64,000 nucleotides of DNA from Phyto melanocephala (taxonomy: Eukaryota > Arthropoda > Insecta > Diptera > Rhinophoridae): positions 86,930,055 through 86,994,054 of the forward strand of contig OW799233.1 in NCBI GenBank assembly GCA_941918925.1, written 5' to 3'. This document shows positions 1 to 12,200 of this stretch, piece after piece (within the stretch, counting starts at the first letter, position 1; each line of letters starts with the position of its first letter). A model generated the notes under the pieces. The model was not told the DNA's origin, searched no databases, and saw only the letters and a list, made by a program, of their open reading frames with translations. Both the position numbers and the translations under genes were made by a program.

Positions 1-1746
1 TGCAGAATTAGACGATCACAAATTCAAACCAAAAAAAAAAAATCAGAACAAGCTTTAAATAACAAAAAACGGAAAAGGGCAAGAATTTATGTTTGTGCGT
101 CTGTATTTTAATCTATCTGTCTGTCCGTTTGTGAACCTACATGCATGTATTCAATTTGTTTACAATTAAATTTTTTTTTTTGTCTATAAACAAAAAAATA
201 TTTTGATCAAACCAAAAACGGTCAAGAATTTATGTATATCTTTTCCCATATCTGCCTGTCCGTCTGTGACATATATAATAAACACACACACACACATTTT
301 CATATTTAAAATGTCGTGGTGACAATTTTAGTTAAAATAAAAAAAATTTTAACAAAAAAAAAAATCATCCTCATACGGATGATTTTTTTATTGCATAGAC
401 AATAAAAAATTAAACTTGAGACAAAAAAACCAATAACAAAATTTATATCAACCAAAACAAAAAAGGTTATCTATAATTTTATCCTCCACTGTGGCCCAGA
501 ACTGTTACATACATCCTAAAAGTATGCTACATAATTAACGACATAGTGGCATAGATAAAAAAAAAATATATTTTCAAATAATTTTTAGTGTATCTATAAT
601 TTTATCCTCCACTGTGGCCCAGAACTCCCATATTATATCTACTAACTTAAATTAATTTTCAAATAGGTTTTGCTAGAAAATAAATGCGAAATGAAAAAAC
701 CAAAAACAACTTAGTGGAGTTGACAATACTAATTCTAATTCGTGACTCGTACGTGAAATCTTACAAATCTTTTTGGCCAATAGCTTGAAGTTATAACTTC
801 CCAGCAAAAAAATTAAAGGTGTTAAAATTATGAGTGTTTTAAACTAAATAGAACCATTCAGCATCAGTTGAACCCCTGCTCTATAAGTTCTACTTTATTT
901 ATAGATCACGCGATTTATGGGATTTTTGTAATGTCATAGATGTGCATTTGCTTGCTATGGTTTTAAAATTATTGTTCTGTCATTTGTATTCATTAGTGCC
1001 ATACAGATACAGAAGCCTGACTTACATTTTTAAGATTTTGTTGCCATGACCTAAATACGGAATATTTTTTTTAAATAACTCATAAGTACTCATACAACAT
1101 TTTAAACTTGTATTACTCAACTCTATTGAATTGTTTATTTTTTTAGAGTGTTTTTAAATAAAAACTTACCATCAAAGACAATGGTCCCTTCGATGTTCGC
1201 TCAAGAGATTTTTAATATATGTACATACAATGCAACCTCGCTCAACGCAACTAATAAAAATTTTGGCCGTTGCAAAAACTGAAGTTTTTCCGATAACCGA
1301 GTCTCAATTTTTTATGGCGCAAATTCTCTTTAATGGTTTAAAATGGCTAATTAACCACTTGAACAAATGCTTTTCTATTTTAACATTATCACAAGCTCTT
1401 ATTGTAACACGCTTGCCTGGTCCTTATTCAAAATTTGCAACGAATTATTTTATTATTTTATTTTAATGCAGCTTAATTTTTTTTAATTCTGGATATTGTT
1501 GATTTGTGTATTTTATATTCATCGCAAATCACTTTTACAGATATGCCCCTTTAAAGCTTATTACAAATATCACTTTTTTGTTTAATTTAAAATTTTACAA
1601 ATTTGGTAATCACCGGCATTTTATTCAACCTTCCACGAAAAAGGATTCTTTCAACTAAGTACATATCTACAAAAAACAAGTGCAACACGCATATTTCGGT
1701 ATTCTTGGTAGAGCTGTAAATCTTAAGCTAAAAATCTAAAAAAAAC
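1..1746. other. AT-rich non-coding stretch, no gene seen
   Basis: Poly-A/T runs, a short CA repeat near 284 and no convincing coding frame. A small open frame at 1230-1466 has no supporting motif. The one non-random feature is the 36-bp direct repeat listed separately; a possible minus-strand splice donor at about 1167 is discussed in the findings. Confidence 0.5.
468..626. repeat. 36-bp perfect direct repeat pair
   Basis: Two identical 36-bp copies lie at 468-503 and 591-626, 123 bp apart. They contain the unusually GC-rich core CCTCCACTGTGGCCCAGAAC. The sequence between them is ordinary AT-rich DNA. This could be a degenerate tandem repeat or two ends of a decayed element. Confidence 0.8.
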
Positions 1747-2331
1747 AAGTAAGAGTGCTATATAAATTATTAATTAAAATATAAATAGTAAATATAAAAC
1801 AAAAAAAATAAAAAAAAAATTTTAAAAAAAAATAATAAAAATTTAAAGAAAAAATAAAAATAAAAATATAAATAATATATTAAATAAAAAAAATTAAAAA
1901 ATATATAAAAAAAATAACAAAAAAACATTTTTTTGGCTCAGCTTAGATTCGATGCCACGTTTACTCTAACCAGTATACACATTTGTATGTATGTATGTTG
2001 TTGTTGTAATGCTGTTTTTGTGAAAAAAATCGAGGTGGTCGTGGGTTTTTGCTCATATCTCAGTTGTTTATGTACCGATGTTTCTGATTTTCAATACCGA
2101 TCTACTCCCGAATATTTTAATACCTCACCCGGGTCCAAGCGATGTCGGGGGGGCTTCAAAAAGTTGATTTCAACATACACACGGACAGACGGACAGACTG
2201 ACAGAGCTTAATCGACTCCCCTTTCAGAAAATATATACTTTATGGGGTCGGAAATGAAAATTGTAGAAATTACAAACGGAATGACAAACCTAAATATATC
2301 CTTTTTTACTGTATGAAGGGTATAAAAATAT
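1747..2331 (-). mobile_element. DINE-1-like element, minus orientation, degraded 3' end
   Basis: Reading the minus strand, it begins at GAAGGGTATA near 2320 and passes the family segment for TTTCCGACCCCATAAAGTAT and the CCGTCTGTCCGTCTG run. It ends in the tail complementary to CAAGTAAGAGTGCTATA at 1749. The terminal hairpin found in other copies is missing. A/T-rich low-complexity sequence fills 1740-1930. Confidence 0.7.
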
Positions 2332-3122
2332 GTAAATAAAAATGACAAATTGATCATTTTGGGAGAAAAGTTGCGATAACTTAGGGTTTTTTAAGTTGCG
2401 TTAACTGATTCACCAATGCAAACAATTTACGAGTTGCAATAATCGAGCAGTTGCGCTTATCGGGGATTGCGTTAAGCGAGGTGGCACTGTACATACATTT
2501 ACATATTTTTAATTATTTATTTAAAAAAGTTAAACAAACTGTTTTTATGTTTTTGTTTTAAATATGTATTATTAAAAGTTATTGTAATTATAATCTGTAT
2601 TTTATTTTAAACATTTGTATGAAAAGTCGGTGTAATATTGCTCCAGAATTCTTTTCACACAGAATTTGGCTAACTGGGATTGTTTATTTAAGACACATTT
2701 TATGAAGAACATACATACACATAGAGTAACAGTTTTATTTACAATTTTGCACCAGATCATCCTACATATTTGTTCATATGAAAAGATACGTATTCATGAC
2801 ATAAGTAAGTAATTACACACATTAATTTATATCATCACGTATATATACATACAAAATCCTAACGTAGTTGCGAATTTACCAACTGTAGGTATGTATTTTT
2901 GACTTAATATTAAAAACGGGTGCTAAATTCGAATTACTTATTATCTTTTGTTCAATTTTTAAATATATTTTTTAAATGTATTTTGAAAGCTAACTGACAT
3001 AGCAAAATATTTTCTCTTAATTCATGGAAAATATATTAATTATATTGTACTTAGTAAAATAATTAGACATTAGTCGAGACTTCTTTTATGTACGAGTACA
3101 TGCATGTATGTATGTATATTTT
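2332..3122. other. AT-rich stretch, nothing recognised
   Basis: No coding frame, hairpin or copy of the window's repeat families could be recognised. Several ATGT/ACAT microsatellite runs occur near 2705 and 3100. Confidence 0.4.
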
Positions 3123-4740
3123 TTTATTAATGAGGTGAAATCATCGAAAGATCCTGGTACTCAGGTCAACCAGGAGTGCGTGACTTTAACAAGCTAAAAC
3201 ACCTCGGTACACTGGCACAAAATCCCTGCGGAACTACCACAAAGCTATACATCGCAGGGGGGGAAGGTACAACACCCAAACTATAACATCCTATTACGGA
3301 TTCTCTCAACCCTACGAAGTTCAATGAGAACCAATCTAGCATATTCACATACATACTCCCAACTGCGTGCAGAGGACAACATAATCTCCACTATATTACC
3401 GTGATCAACACTACGGCCTATCATCCCCTCAAGGTGTATTCTCTCCCTATCAAAACGCGGGCACGAAAAGAATACATGTTCAGCATTTTCCTCGACATTA
3501 CCATCACAACTGGGACAGAACGGAGAAGTATCATGACCAAATCTGTATAAGTAAGACCGGAAGCAACCGTGTCCACTAAGCAACTGCGTAACATAGAAGT
3601 CCAGATCCCCATGTGTTCGTCTGAGCCATAGGACTAAGTCAGGAATAAGAGAAAACGTCCATCTACCCTTTTTTGACAAGAACCATCGCCGTTGCCACTC
3701 AGCAATCGTTTCAATATCTGAGAAGCCTCTGATCTGAAGATCAATTGGCATCATTCCCGCAATCACCAATGCATCATCTGATACAGTTCGGAAAGCACAA
3801 ATAACTCGCAAAGCAGCTAGTCTATATACTGGGCTTATAATTCCCCTATAGGTCTTCAACCCAAGAGCCCGAGACCAGATAGGTGATACAGGTATACATA
3901 ATCACACTCTTAACTACTCCAGCCAGAAGTTTCCGACGTAAGTACTTTGGGCCTCTCGTATTTGGTATTATACGAGACAGAGCAGTATATGTTCTCGAAG
4001 ACTTCCCAGCAACATATAGCAGATGGTCGTTAAAAGATAAACGACAATCTATCATAACCCCAAGATATTTAAGCAAAGGTTTCGTCTCAATACAACACGA
4101 TTCCACATTTAATTTCACAGACTCCATTGACCTACGGCTGGATATCAAAATCGCCTCTGTCTTTTGGTCAGCGAGCCCCAAATTAACAGATTCCAACCAG
4201 GAGCGCACAATTCCTATGCTTGCATTAGCAATGGTCGTAATCTCCACTAACTCCCCACCTGTGATATTATGCTGTCGCATGCCCTTGTCGGTTTCGTACA
4301 GCAGGATTCTGTCACGGAAGTAATCCTTCACTATAGCCAACAAGTACTCAGGAATGGCTAAACGCATGAGAGAATTCACTATAACCTCCCAGTTCGCCGA
4401 GTTAAATGCATTCCTGACGTCGAGCGTTACCACAACGCAATACACCTTTGTGCCATTCCTCCATCGTTTGCCCTCAATCGCCGCAGTGGCCGTATGAACT
4501 ACTACGTTCACAGCATCCACAGTCGATCTTGCCTTTCTAAAACCGAATTGATTATCAGATAGACCTCCTACGCACTCATCATATTCCTCTAGTCTCCTAC
4601 AAACTATGCTTTCCTACAGTTTCCACAACGTATCAATCATACAGAGTGGTCGGTAGGAGGAAGGATCCTCCTGAGGTTTTCCCTGTTTCATTAACAAAAC
4701 TAGCTTTTGCCTTTTCCACATACTCGGAAATATACCGACT
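3123..4740 (-). pseudogene. R1/Jockey-group LINE reverse transcriptase, internally deleted remnant
   Basis: The minus strand encodes the 3' part of a non-LTR retrotransposon polyprotein. Near 4660-4630 is the reverse-transcriptase motif SSYRP, and near 4540 the QFGFR motif. A thumb-like part containing KYLGVMID is at about 4050, and a C-terminal zinc-knuckle-like CPSCDG...H...C lies at 3520-3460. It cannot function: a stop lies near 4618, the frame shifts near 3850, and the sequence jumps from the TGGE region straight to post-catalytic sequence, so the YADD/FADD catalytic motif is missing. The C-terminal region after the RT (3281-3859) is open for 192 codons. The low-coordinate side looks like 3' UTR. 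The high-coordinate side abuts a DINE copy, so the 5' part is lost. Assignment to the R1 clade rather than Jockey is from general appearance only. Confidence 0.8.
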
Positions 4741-5478
4741 ATATTGAAATATCTAAGTTGTATTCATTATCAGAAACAACTTCGACACGCCTACTATAAC
4801 GCCCACTTTTCACATTATCTACCGTTAATGAAATTTAAAAGCTTTAGGTGACACGCCCACTTTAACGCCTACCTCCCATATAACGGTTTATCTTAAATTC
4901 ATGTAATTTCTCTATTGACAAAGTTTTTGGGAAAATAAAGGACTATATTGAAATATCTAAGTTTTATTTATTAGCAGAAACTTTATTGACACGCCTACTT
5001 TAACACCCACTTTCATTGAAAGACTAAATTTACGAAAACATTTTACTAGCATATCGAAGTTATAAAGGGTGGTTACATTTTAAGGGCCGATGTTGATTTT
5101 AAATAAAAACTAATTATTTAGGAAATTATTATCATTTCTTTTTTTTTTTTTGATAATATTTGTATGGTTCAATTATGTATGGAACAAAATATCGGCCAAA
5201 TGGACCGTAAGAATCACGAAGTTTCCACTGTTCAAATTGAGTTAGTCTGAGATTGGGAAATGTCAAATGAAATGCAAGAAATGCAATTTGACGTTTAGGT
5301 GTAGTTCACCTTCAACATGGGCTTTTTAAATTTAACCACCCTTTACAAAGAAAATGATACATATTTTATTGTAAAGAGATTATTCCATAGCGATTAACAA
5401 AATAATAAATATTGTGCTTTAAATGTACACAAAATTGGTGGTGGGTATAAAATATTCGGCTGCGCTCTTACTTGTTTT
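4741..5478 (+). mobile_element. DINE-1-like element, 5'-truncated, with nested MITE
   Basis: This is the 3' half of the family described at 13675-15412. It has the ACGCCCACTTT... internal segments, then GGTGGTGGGTATAAAATATT, a decayed terminal hairpin (ATTCGGCTGCG) and the CTCTTACTTGTTTT tail. Its left edge coincides with the end of the LINE remnant. A 279-bp MITE is inserted at 5065-5343. Confidence 0.8.
5065..5343 (-). mobile_element. Tc1/mariner-type MITE (279 bp), TA target duplication
   Basis: Inverted ends AAGGGTGGTTACATTTTAAG and, on the other side, the complement of AAGGGTGGTTAAATTTAAA; TA flanks at 5063-5064 and 5344-5345. On the minus strand the interior follows the 5' untranslated leader of the element that begins at 63800, up to about the position of its ATG. 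No coding capacity. The copy at 15091-15264 sits at the same site in another DINE. Confidence 0.85.
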
Positions 5479-5835
5479 GATCCGCTATAATCACCTAACG
5501 GCAAAAACCATCATAACATAGACGTCTACGACCCATCTCCCTGTCCCAAAGAAGACCTACCTATGTTAAACCAATACTGTCACCATCCGAAAAGAACAAC
5601 CAATAAAAAGTACAAGACTCGTAAATCGGCAATGATGCCAAATCAATATTAACAAATTAATAACATTCAAGCTCGAATCAAGCTTCCATTGATTAAGGAG
5701 AAAATATGTTTGAAAAATTTTGAAAATTAAATAAAATTAACAGTTTTATCAAATATTAAGTTTTGTGTATATTTTATTTTATTTTAAATTAAATTTTACA
5801 ATAAAACTACATATGTATGTATGTATGTACATACA
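5479..5835. other. Non-coding spacer
   Basis: AT-rich sequence ending in an (ATGT)n microsatellite at about 5812-5830. No coding frame or repeat family recognised. Confidence 0.4.
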
Positions 5836-6655
5836 TCTATATATATAAAAATCAATGTGTGTTTGTATGTTTGTATGTTTATATGTTTGTATTGTTGTAT
5901 GTTTGTTTGTGCTTTATAGACGGTTAAACGGCTGGACCGATTTCCTTGAAATTTTCACAGAATCTTTCTGTATGTCTGGAAGGAACTATAGGCTATACTT
6001 TGGTTTGAAATTGTAAGTGGGCGGGGTGCCACGCCCTATTAAAGTATAAGTAGTATTAAATATTATATATCACGAAAGTTAATGCAGCTAGAGTCTTCAA
6101 ATTAAGTACGATAATCTTTGACATCTACACGAACATTTGGGTAAAAAATGGGCGTACTTGCGATAGTAGGCGTGGCCACATGAATTAAATACTAAAATTC
6201 GTATATTTGGAAAACGATATCGATTAGAATACTAAAATTTTGCAAAAGCAACTTTGATATTCAAATAAACATTTATTGAAAATTGGGTGCATTAACAATA
6301 GTGGGCGTGGCACCTACCATATGAATTAAATACTAAAATAAGTATATCTGGAAAACGATATCGATTAGAGTACTAAAATTTTGCAAAAGCAACTTTGATA
6401 TTCAAATAAACATTTATGGAAAATTGGGTGCATTAACAATAGTGGGCGTGGCACCTACCATATGAATTAAATACTAAAATTCGTATATCTGGAAAACGAT
6501 ATCGATTAGAGTACTAAAATTTTGCAAAAGCAGCTTTGAGATTCAAATAAACATTTATGGAAAAAATGGGTGCATTAGCAATGGTGGTCGTGGCACCTAC
6601 CATATGAATTAAATACTAAAATTTGGGGTGGCGAAGCACACCGGGTATTAGCTAG
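5836..6655 (+). mobile_element. Non-autonomous Helitron with 141-bp internal tandem repeats
   Basis: Starts with TCTATATATATAAAAATC directly after an A and ends CTAG directly before a T, as expected for a Helitron inserted between A and T. Just before the 3' end is GAAGCACACCGGGTATTAG. The interior begins with a segment reading GACGGTTAAACGGCTGGACC. It then holds about three copies of a 141-bp unit containing GTGGGCGTGGCACCTACC (unit marks near 6285, 6426, 6568). There is no Rep/helicase coding sequence. A truncated relative is at 60163-60913. Confidence 0.8.
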
Positions 6656-6784
6656 TATGTATATAAAAATAAATTTTTTTTAAACGTTTTTTTTTTTTTG
6701 TTTTTTAAAACTTGCCCAAAAAATTAAAATAAATGGTCTGTTGTTTTTGTAGTATTGTAGTTGTTATAGGGACGAGTTTACCTT

Positions 6785-8205
6785 TTTATGTCCTTCTCCT
6801 GTGATGCACAAGGGTATATATAAAGCCTTGTTATTCCGTTTGTAATTTCTACAATTTTCATTTTCGATAAAGTTCTGACCGTCTTTCCGTCTACCCGCCT
6901 GTCCGTGTGTTGGTTGAAATCATACATCTTAAATTCTAATTATAATTAGCAATTGATGCAATTGGTTTATATTCTCTAATTCATCAAACAATTAGAATTA
7001 GTTCAACTAATTCCCATTAGATAATTGAAATTTTTATTCCAATGGTAAAACTAATTGCAATTAGTTGCCTTAGCAAAAAAAAATTGGTTTACCTTTACAA
7101 TTAGAAATCTAATTGACTTCTGCTAATTCAATTATATATTCAATTAGCTCGAATTAGAATCAAATATTTTGATACAAATTGATTTTTTCAAGAATTATTG
7201 AAGTGAACACACCGCTTACGTCTTCAGGCCCTGTGGAGCGACTATTTTCCTTTGCAGTCATTATTAATAGTCGTATTGCGGAACGCGAATATACCCGGTC
7301 ATTGTAGTTATTAAACAGTTAGTACGTACGTTAAATATGTGTGTACATTGTATGTAATATACGTACATAAGTAATATATATATATATATATGTAATTCAT
7401 ATTATGAATATTTTAGTTTTTTTTTTTTTGTTTTTGAAAATATCAAAATAATTGATTCTTATTCGAGCTAACTAATTGTAATTAGTTTTACCATTGGAAT
7501 AAAAATTTCAATTATCTAATGGGAATTAGTTGAACTAATTCTAATTGTTTGATGAATTAGAGAATTTCACAAAAGAAGGTTGATTAGCAATCATTAGCAT
7601 TATCTAATCATTACTTAACATCTTTGGTTGAAATCAACTTTTAGAATCAACCATATGTTCCTCAGATATGATATGAGCAAACAAACACGACTGTCTCTGT
7701 TTTTTCCCATATTTTTACCACCAAAGTTAAAACTTTTCAGCCATAGAATCATTTAGAAATATTCGTGAAAATTTTTGGATAAAGCGTTTTCTAAACGGTA
7801 AAGTTATAGGCAAAAATTTCTTTTTTAAATTTATATTTCAAAAGTTTACAAACGAAAATCAATTTTGTCAGCTTCTAGACAACCGAGAGAGTCAATATTG
7901 GTATCATTCTGAAAGGGCTTGACCAGTAGAATACAGTAAATTATTAAAAAATGTAAAATCCAAGATGGTGTCTAAAACAAAATGGTAGATCAAATTTTTT
8001 TAACCACATAAATATGGGTATCAAATTAAATGGCTTGATTAGTAGAATACCGTTAACTACTTAAAAATTCAAAACCAAGGATGGCGTCGGAGAAATTGCG
8101 TATAACATGAAATATAGGTTAAGCTACGATGTGGAATTATACCTACATATGTACATGATGGTGAAGGGTATTATCAGACTCGGCACGGCCGAATATATCA
8201 CTCTT
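6785..8205 (+). mobile_element. DINE-1-like element split by a hAT insertion
   Basis: The 5' part (6785-6921) has CACAAGGGTATATATAAAG, the CCGTTTGTAATTTCTAC segment and the CTGTCCGTGTGTTGGTTG run. The 3' part (7614-8205) resumes with GGTTGAAATCAACTTTTAG and finishes with GTGAAGGGTATTATCAGACT, the hairpin CTCGGCACGGCCGAA and the tail. The two halves join exactly if 6922-7626 and one copy of a 13-bp duplication are removed. Confidence 0.8.
6922..7626 (+). mobile_element. hAT deletion derivative with transposase C-terminal remnant
   Basis: The segment carries an inverted repeat of about 95 bp (about 6970-7062 and 7472-7566; core CAATTAGAATTAGTTCAACT). In between, at 7205-7310, a frame reads the hAT dimerisation motif SSGPVERLFSF followed by NSRIAEREYTRSL and a stop. 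Known hAT transposases end in the same way (S-VPVER-FS-AG---). Direct repeats of TTGGTTGAAATCA flank it at 6909-6921 and from 7627. That is longer than the usual 8-bp hAT duplication, so the exact termini are uncertain. Confidence 0.7.
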
Positions 8206-9084
8206 AATTGTTTATTGTACCATGGTTTTTTATTTATTTTGTCCTCTTTTTTGTTATATCTTTATTTCATATTTTTATATTTAATTTAAAAATTACATAT
8301 TTTTTTTCTTTTGAAAATTAAAAAAACTTTTTTAATTAATTAAAAATATAATTAAAACTTTTTAATAATTTATTTTCAATGAATATGTTTTTCTGTGTAA
8401 TAGTGTTGCAAAACGTATTCCACTTTTCTTAACTTCGTTTCAATTGCAATACATCAGTATCTTTTTGTAGAGGAGCTGTTTTGATGTACCACTTTTTTGT
8501 TTTACTTTTCAAAGTCAATTTCGGAACAGCAGAATCTTCCCAATGCTTCTCAAAATCACCACTATTTTTGACAATTTTCTTTTTTTTTTTCTACTCACAC
8601 TGAAAATTTATATTTTTATAATAAATATTTTTTCCGTTTTTACCAATTCTTTTACTCATTTTTTTTTTTTTTATTTATTTGTCCTATTCTTCTAAAGTAA
8701 TAATAATATTATAATCTTATATATTAATACGCAAATAAAATTTTTATACGCAGTTTACGCTTACATTATAGAACCGATTTAAATAAAGAATGAATTTTTT
8801 TAACAGATGTGCACAATCTTAATTTGCTTGCGCAAACCACAAAAAATAAAACAATTTTACTATTTTTTTTTTTTTTTTTTTGTTTAGTTTAAAATACAAA
8901 ACAAAGAAAATATAGTGTAATAATTTAAACTTCCGTTTCAAAAATGTTTTGTTGTTTCATTATTTTTTTTTTTCTCTTATAGATTCGTAGTTCATAGTTT
9001 ACTGGAATCACTGAAGGAAAGAAATTCAATTGGAAATAAATAAATAAACAATTAGATAAAAATCGAAATCGAAAGAAAGTAAAA
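8206..9084. other. AT-rich spacer with T-runs
   Basis: Long poly-T runs (near 8570, 8665, 8865, 8965) and no gene other than the possible minus-strand fragment listed next. A phrase near 8740-8780 (CGCAGTTTACGCTTACATTA) resembles one at 17640-17680, suggesting an old shared repeat. Confidence 0.4.
8429..8665 (-). pseudogene. Possible coding remnant, single frame with one stop
   Basis: On the minus strand an ATG near 8662 opens a frame (MSKRIGKNG...) that meets one TAG, passes a lysine run encoded by an A-tract, and continues as a credible protein tail containing GDFEKHWEDSAVPKL and KKWYIKTAPL before TAA at 8431-8429. I do not recognise the family. The AT-poor, well-formed 3' half is unlike the surrounding DNA. 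It could be a processed pseudogene, a terminal exon or chance. Confidence 0.25.
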
Positions 9085-9222
9085 CATATTTTAGTGCAAA
9101 GAGATTATTCCATAGCGATTACTGTTAATAACAAAATAATAAATTTTGTGCTATAAAATCACACAAAATTGGTGGTGGGTATCAAAAATGCGACACAGCC
9201 GAACATAGTGCTCTTATTTGTT
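9085..9222 (+). mobile_element. DINE-1-like 3' fragment
   Basis: Contains GATTATTCCATAGCGATTAC, then AATTGGTGGTGGGTATCA and ACACAGCCGAACATAGTGCT with the CTCTTATTTGTTAC tail. About 140 bp, truncated on the left just after the position where the MITE sits in other copies. Confidence 0.75.
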
Positions 9223-12200
9223 ACTACATATTTAAATTAATATTGTTTTTGTTGTAACAGTAATTACCGTATGATAGATATACAATAATGAATATTACGT
9301 ATACGTTGTATGATGTCTTTTAAACATGGGCATACTGGACCATTCTGTGGAGTGCAATTAAGCATGCAAGCAATATCTTGTGCATAGCACTCATGCACAT
9401 ATAGTGAAAGGCAGCCTTTCTACATGAGACCATCGATATGTACAGTGTACATGTGTTAGATATCAACATAATATATCGAAAGGTTAACAAAACAGATCGT
9501 ATCACGATTTTTTCCGAAATCTCTCTTTTAACGTTTTTTGGTAGGGTATTGACAGACACACCATCCCTGAGAAATATCGTAAGCCATGGTTAAAAAGAAT
9601 GGATTTATAAACTTAATCATTACTTCATTATTTTCAGTTCTATTCAGGTATGTCATGAAAGACGATTAATACATAAAACCTATTTAAAAACGATAAAAAA
9701 AAAGGTGTGTTGTGTTTGCAATAGTCGTTTTGTCAATCATTTTCAAAATTGTTTTTCAATAGTTTCACTTATTTATTACATTGTTTATATTGTTAGGTTT
9801 TATAAACGTTGCCTTATTTCCTTTAAATAACCTGTATTGTATTGCAAATAATTAACCAAGAAATTTACTATAAAAGTAAGAGCACTTTATTTATTTAAAC
9901 ACACTCAGATATTGTTTTTACAGTACCTTACTTCTTTCAGTTATTGTTTTACAACTTTAATATCAAACTCAATTTGATACACACTTTACAAGCTCTACTG
10001 TAATACTGATCAGGTTAGCTGTGTTGTTCGACTATTTATAGTTATATAGCGGCAGTCTGTACCATTGCACGAAGTTCTCGCATTAACATAGTAAAACATT
10101 CTGGTAAATTATTAAATAAAAATTCAAAGGCCGTTACACTTAATTAAGGACGTAATGTTAATGTAAGGTAGTATGACGGAGAGATACATTTTTTCTAAGC
10201 ACATAATAACACATAATAACACACCTCGGCTATGTATTACATAACATGTTAATCGATCAATCAACCAAACACGAAGCGCTTTAATTAATTATTAACCTCT
10301 TAGAATTAAAAAAAAATAAGCAAGACAATTTTCGACTTAAGTTACATAAAATGCAGTCTATCAATAAAACTAACGCATAAATAAAAAAAATTTAAATTTA
10401 TTTATTTAAATATTTTGTGAAAGTGTCACTAAATTATTTTTTAAAAATGTGTTAAGAAAATAAAATTTATAACACAGAAACGCATGGTATTTATTAAAGT
10501 TTAATACTTTGGAGTTATTTTCACAAACTAAAGATAAAATATAATAAAATAAAATAAAATAATAATAAAAAACTACAAATGAAACGTAACCAATTAGAAA
10601 GACAAAAATATGGTTTAAAATAAAAAACTAATTTATTTTACAAAAAAAGTAACTAAAGATCCTTTTAAGATTAACATTATAATTGTATTTACTACTGAAC
10701 TACAATATATTGCTCTAAGTACATAGTATAGCAACAACGCAATAATATTCTTCGCATTAATTATGAACGCCATTTATTCCCTCGATGACAAGAAATTATT
10801 TTTGCTGCTGCCACTCTACTGTTTTATGAAAGAATGATGAAACATCACTATGGAGACAATAATTAAAAAACATTAATTTTACGGACTTAATAATAATAAA
10901 AATGTACCCATGATTTTAAAAAATAAAGTTTGTCCTAATTTTAAATTTAATTCATATTTATACTTAAACTATTAAGCGAATTTCGAATTTTGTTTATTCT
11001 TACAATTAAAATTTTATTAAAAAACGTATACAAACATTAAACAAATAATACAAAGTATTTTTGTTTTGCTGTAATTTTTTTTTTTTTTTTTTTTGTTACT
11101 TCTTGTGGAAGAAAAGAGTTTACAAGTTATTTATTATGGCCTTATTGTGTTTTCATCACATTTGTTAATTGGATAAATTCATTTTTATAATAACATACAT
11201 TGTAATTTTTACATCACATTTGATAATTTACCAATTAATGGTAAAAGTTATGATAAACAATTTAATTTTAGAATTAATTTAAGGAAAATGACACCTCGTC
11301 CCAGGACCTTCTAATAGTCGTGGCCATGCTTAAATAATCTTTTGTACCATCTTTTTTACGCTAAGTTAGTTATTGTTTTAATTGGAATAGTTTTGATATG
11401 TAATTGTACAGTTTGTATTTATAGCTGTCTTCTACTACGATCTGCAAGAAAAAAAATATATATTATTTAGTTTAGATAAATTTAGTATATCCTCTTTCGT
11501 AGAATTAAAATTAAAAAAATACTTTAATACAGATTAATATTAATTGTCGAAAGTGCAACACTTAGCAGATCTAACTATTACGGGTATTAAACGATGAGTG
11601 TCGAAAATATGACTTTTTTCCAAATTTCTTTTGAAGGATATTGAAAAAATCATTAACGTTCAAATGACAACTGTGCAACAGTTTATGTTTATTTATATGG
11701 TACGTTCAATCTAAATAAACCAAATAAATGTAAAAAAAATTGGAAAAAAATGAAAAGCACAAAACATGTATTTTTTACTTCTCCGTTTTTATCTCTTACC
11801 CGAAAAATTTAATGTAAACAGACTGCTCTTAAGGTTACGAATTTTTTCTGAGAATATTGTAAATGCTTAATAGAAAATTATGATCACTTCAGCGGAAAAT
11901 TATCGTCTTTTTTCAGTCCTCGCAACAAAGGTCAGAAACCAGATATCAAGCGAATTGTTAAATGATTTAACGGTTCTAAAAATTGATTTTTTTAATTAAA
12001 TAATTAAAGAAATAGTTAAATACAAGATGTTTTATTTCCAAACATTTTTAAAAGAGTAAAAAATGAATTTATTATCATGACTTCTTCAAAAGTGCAAACG
12101 AATTTATCTTAAATGCCATTTTAACGGGAAAATAAATAGTCATACATAAATGTTTTGCTTCAAAATTAGTGCAAAATCATGCATAATACCTTCCACGAGT

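Noticed and set aside
3883..4323. 146-codon plus-strand frame
   Set aside because: Antisense of the LINE reverse transcriptase remnant, which carries recognisable motifs on the other strand.
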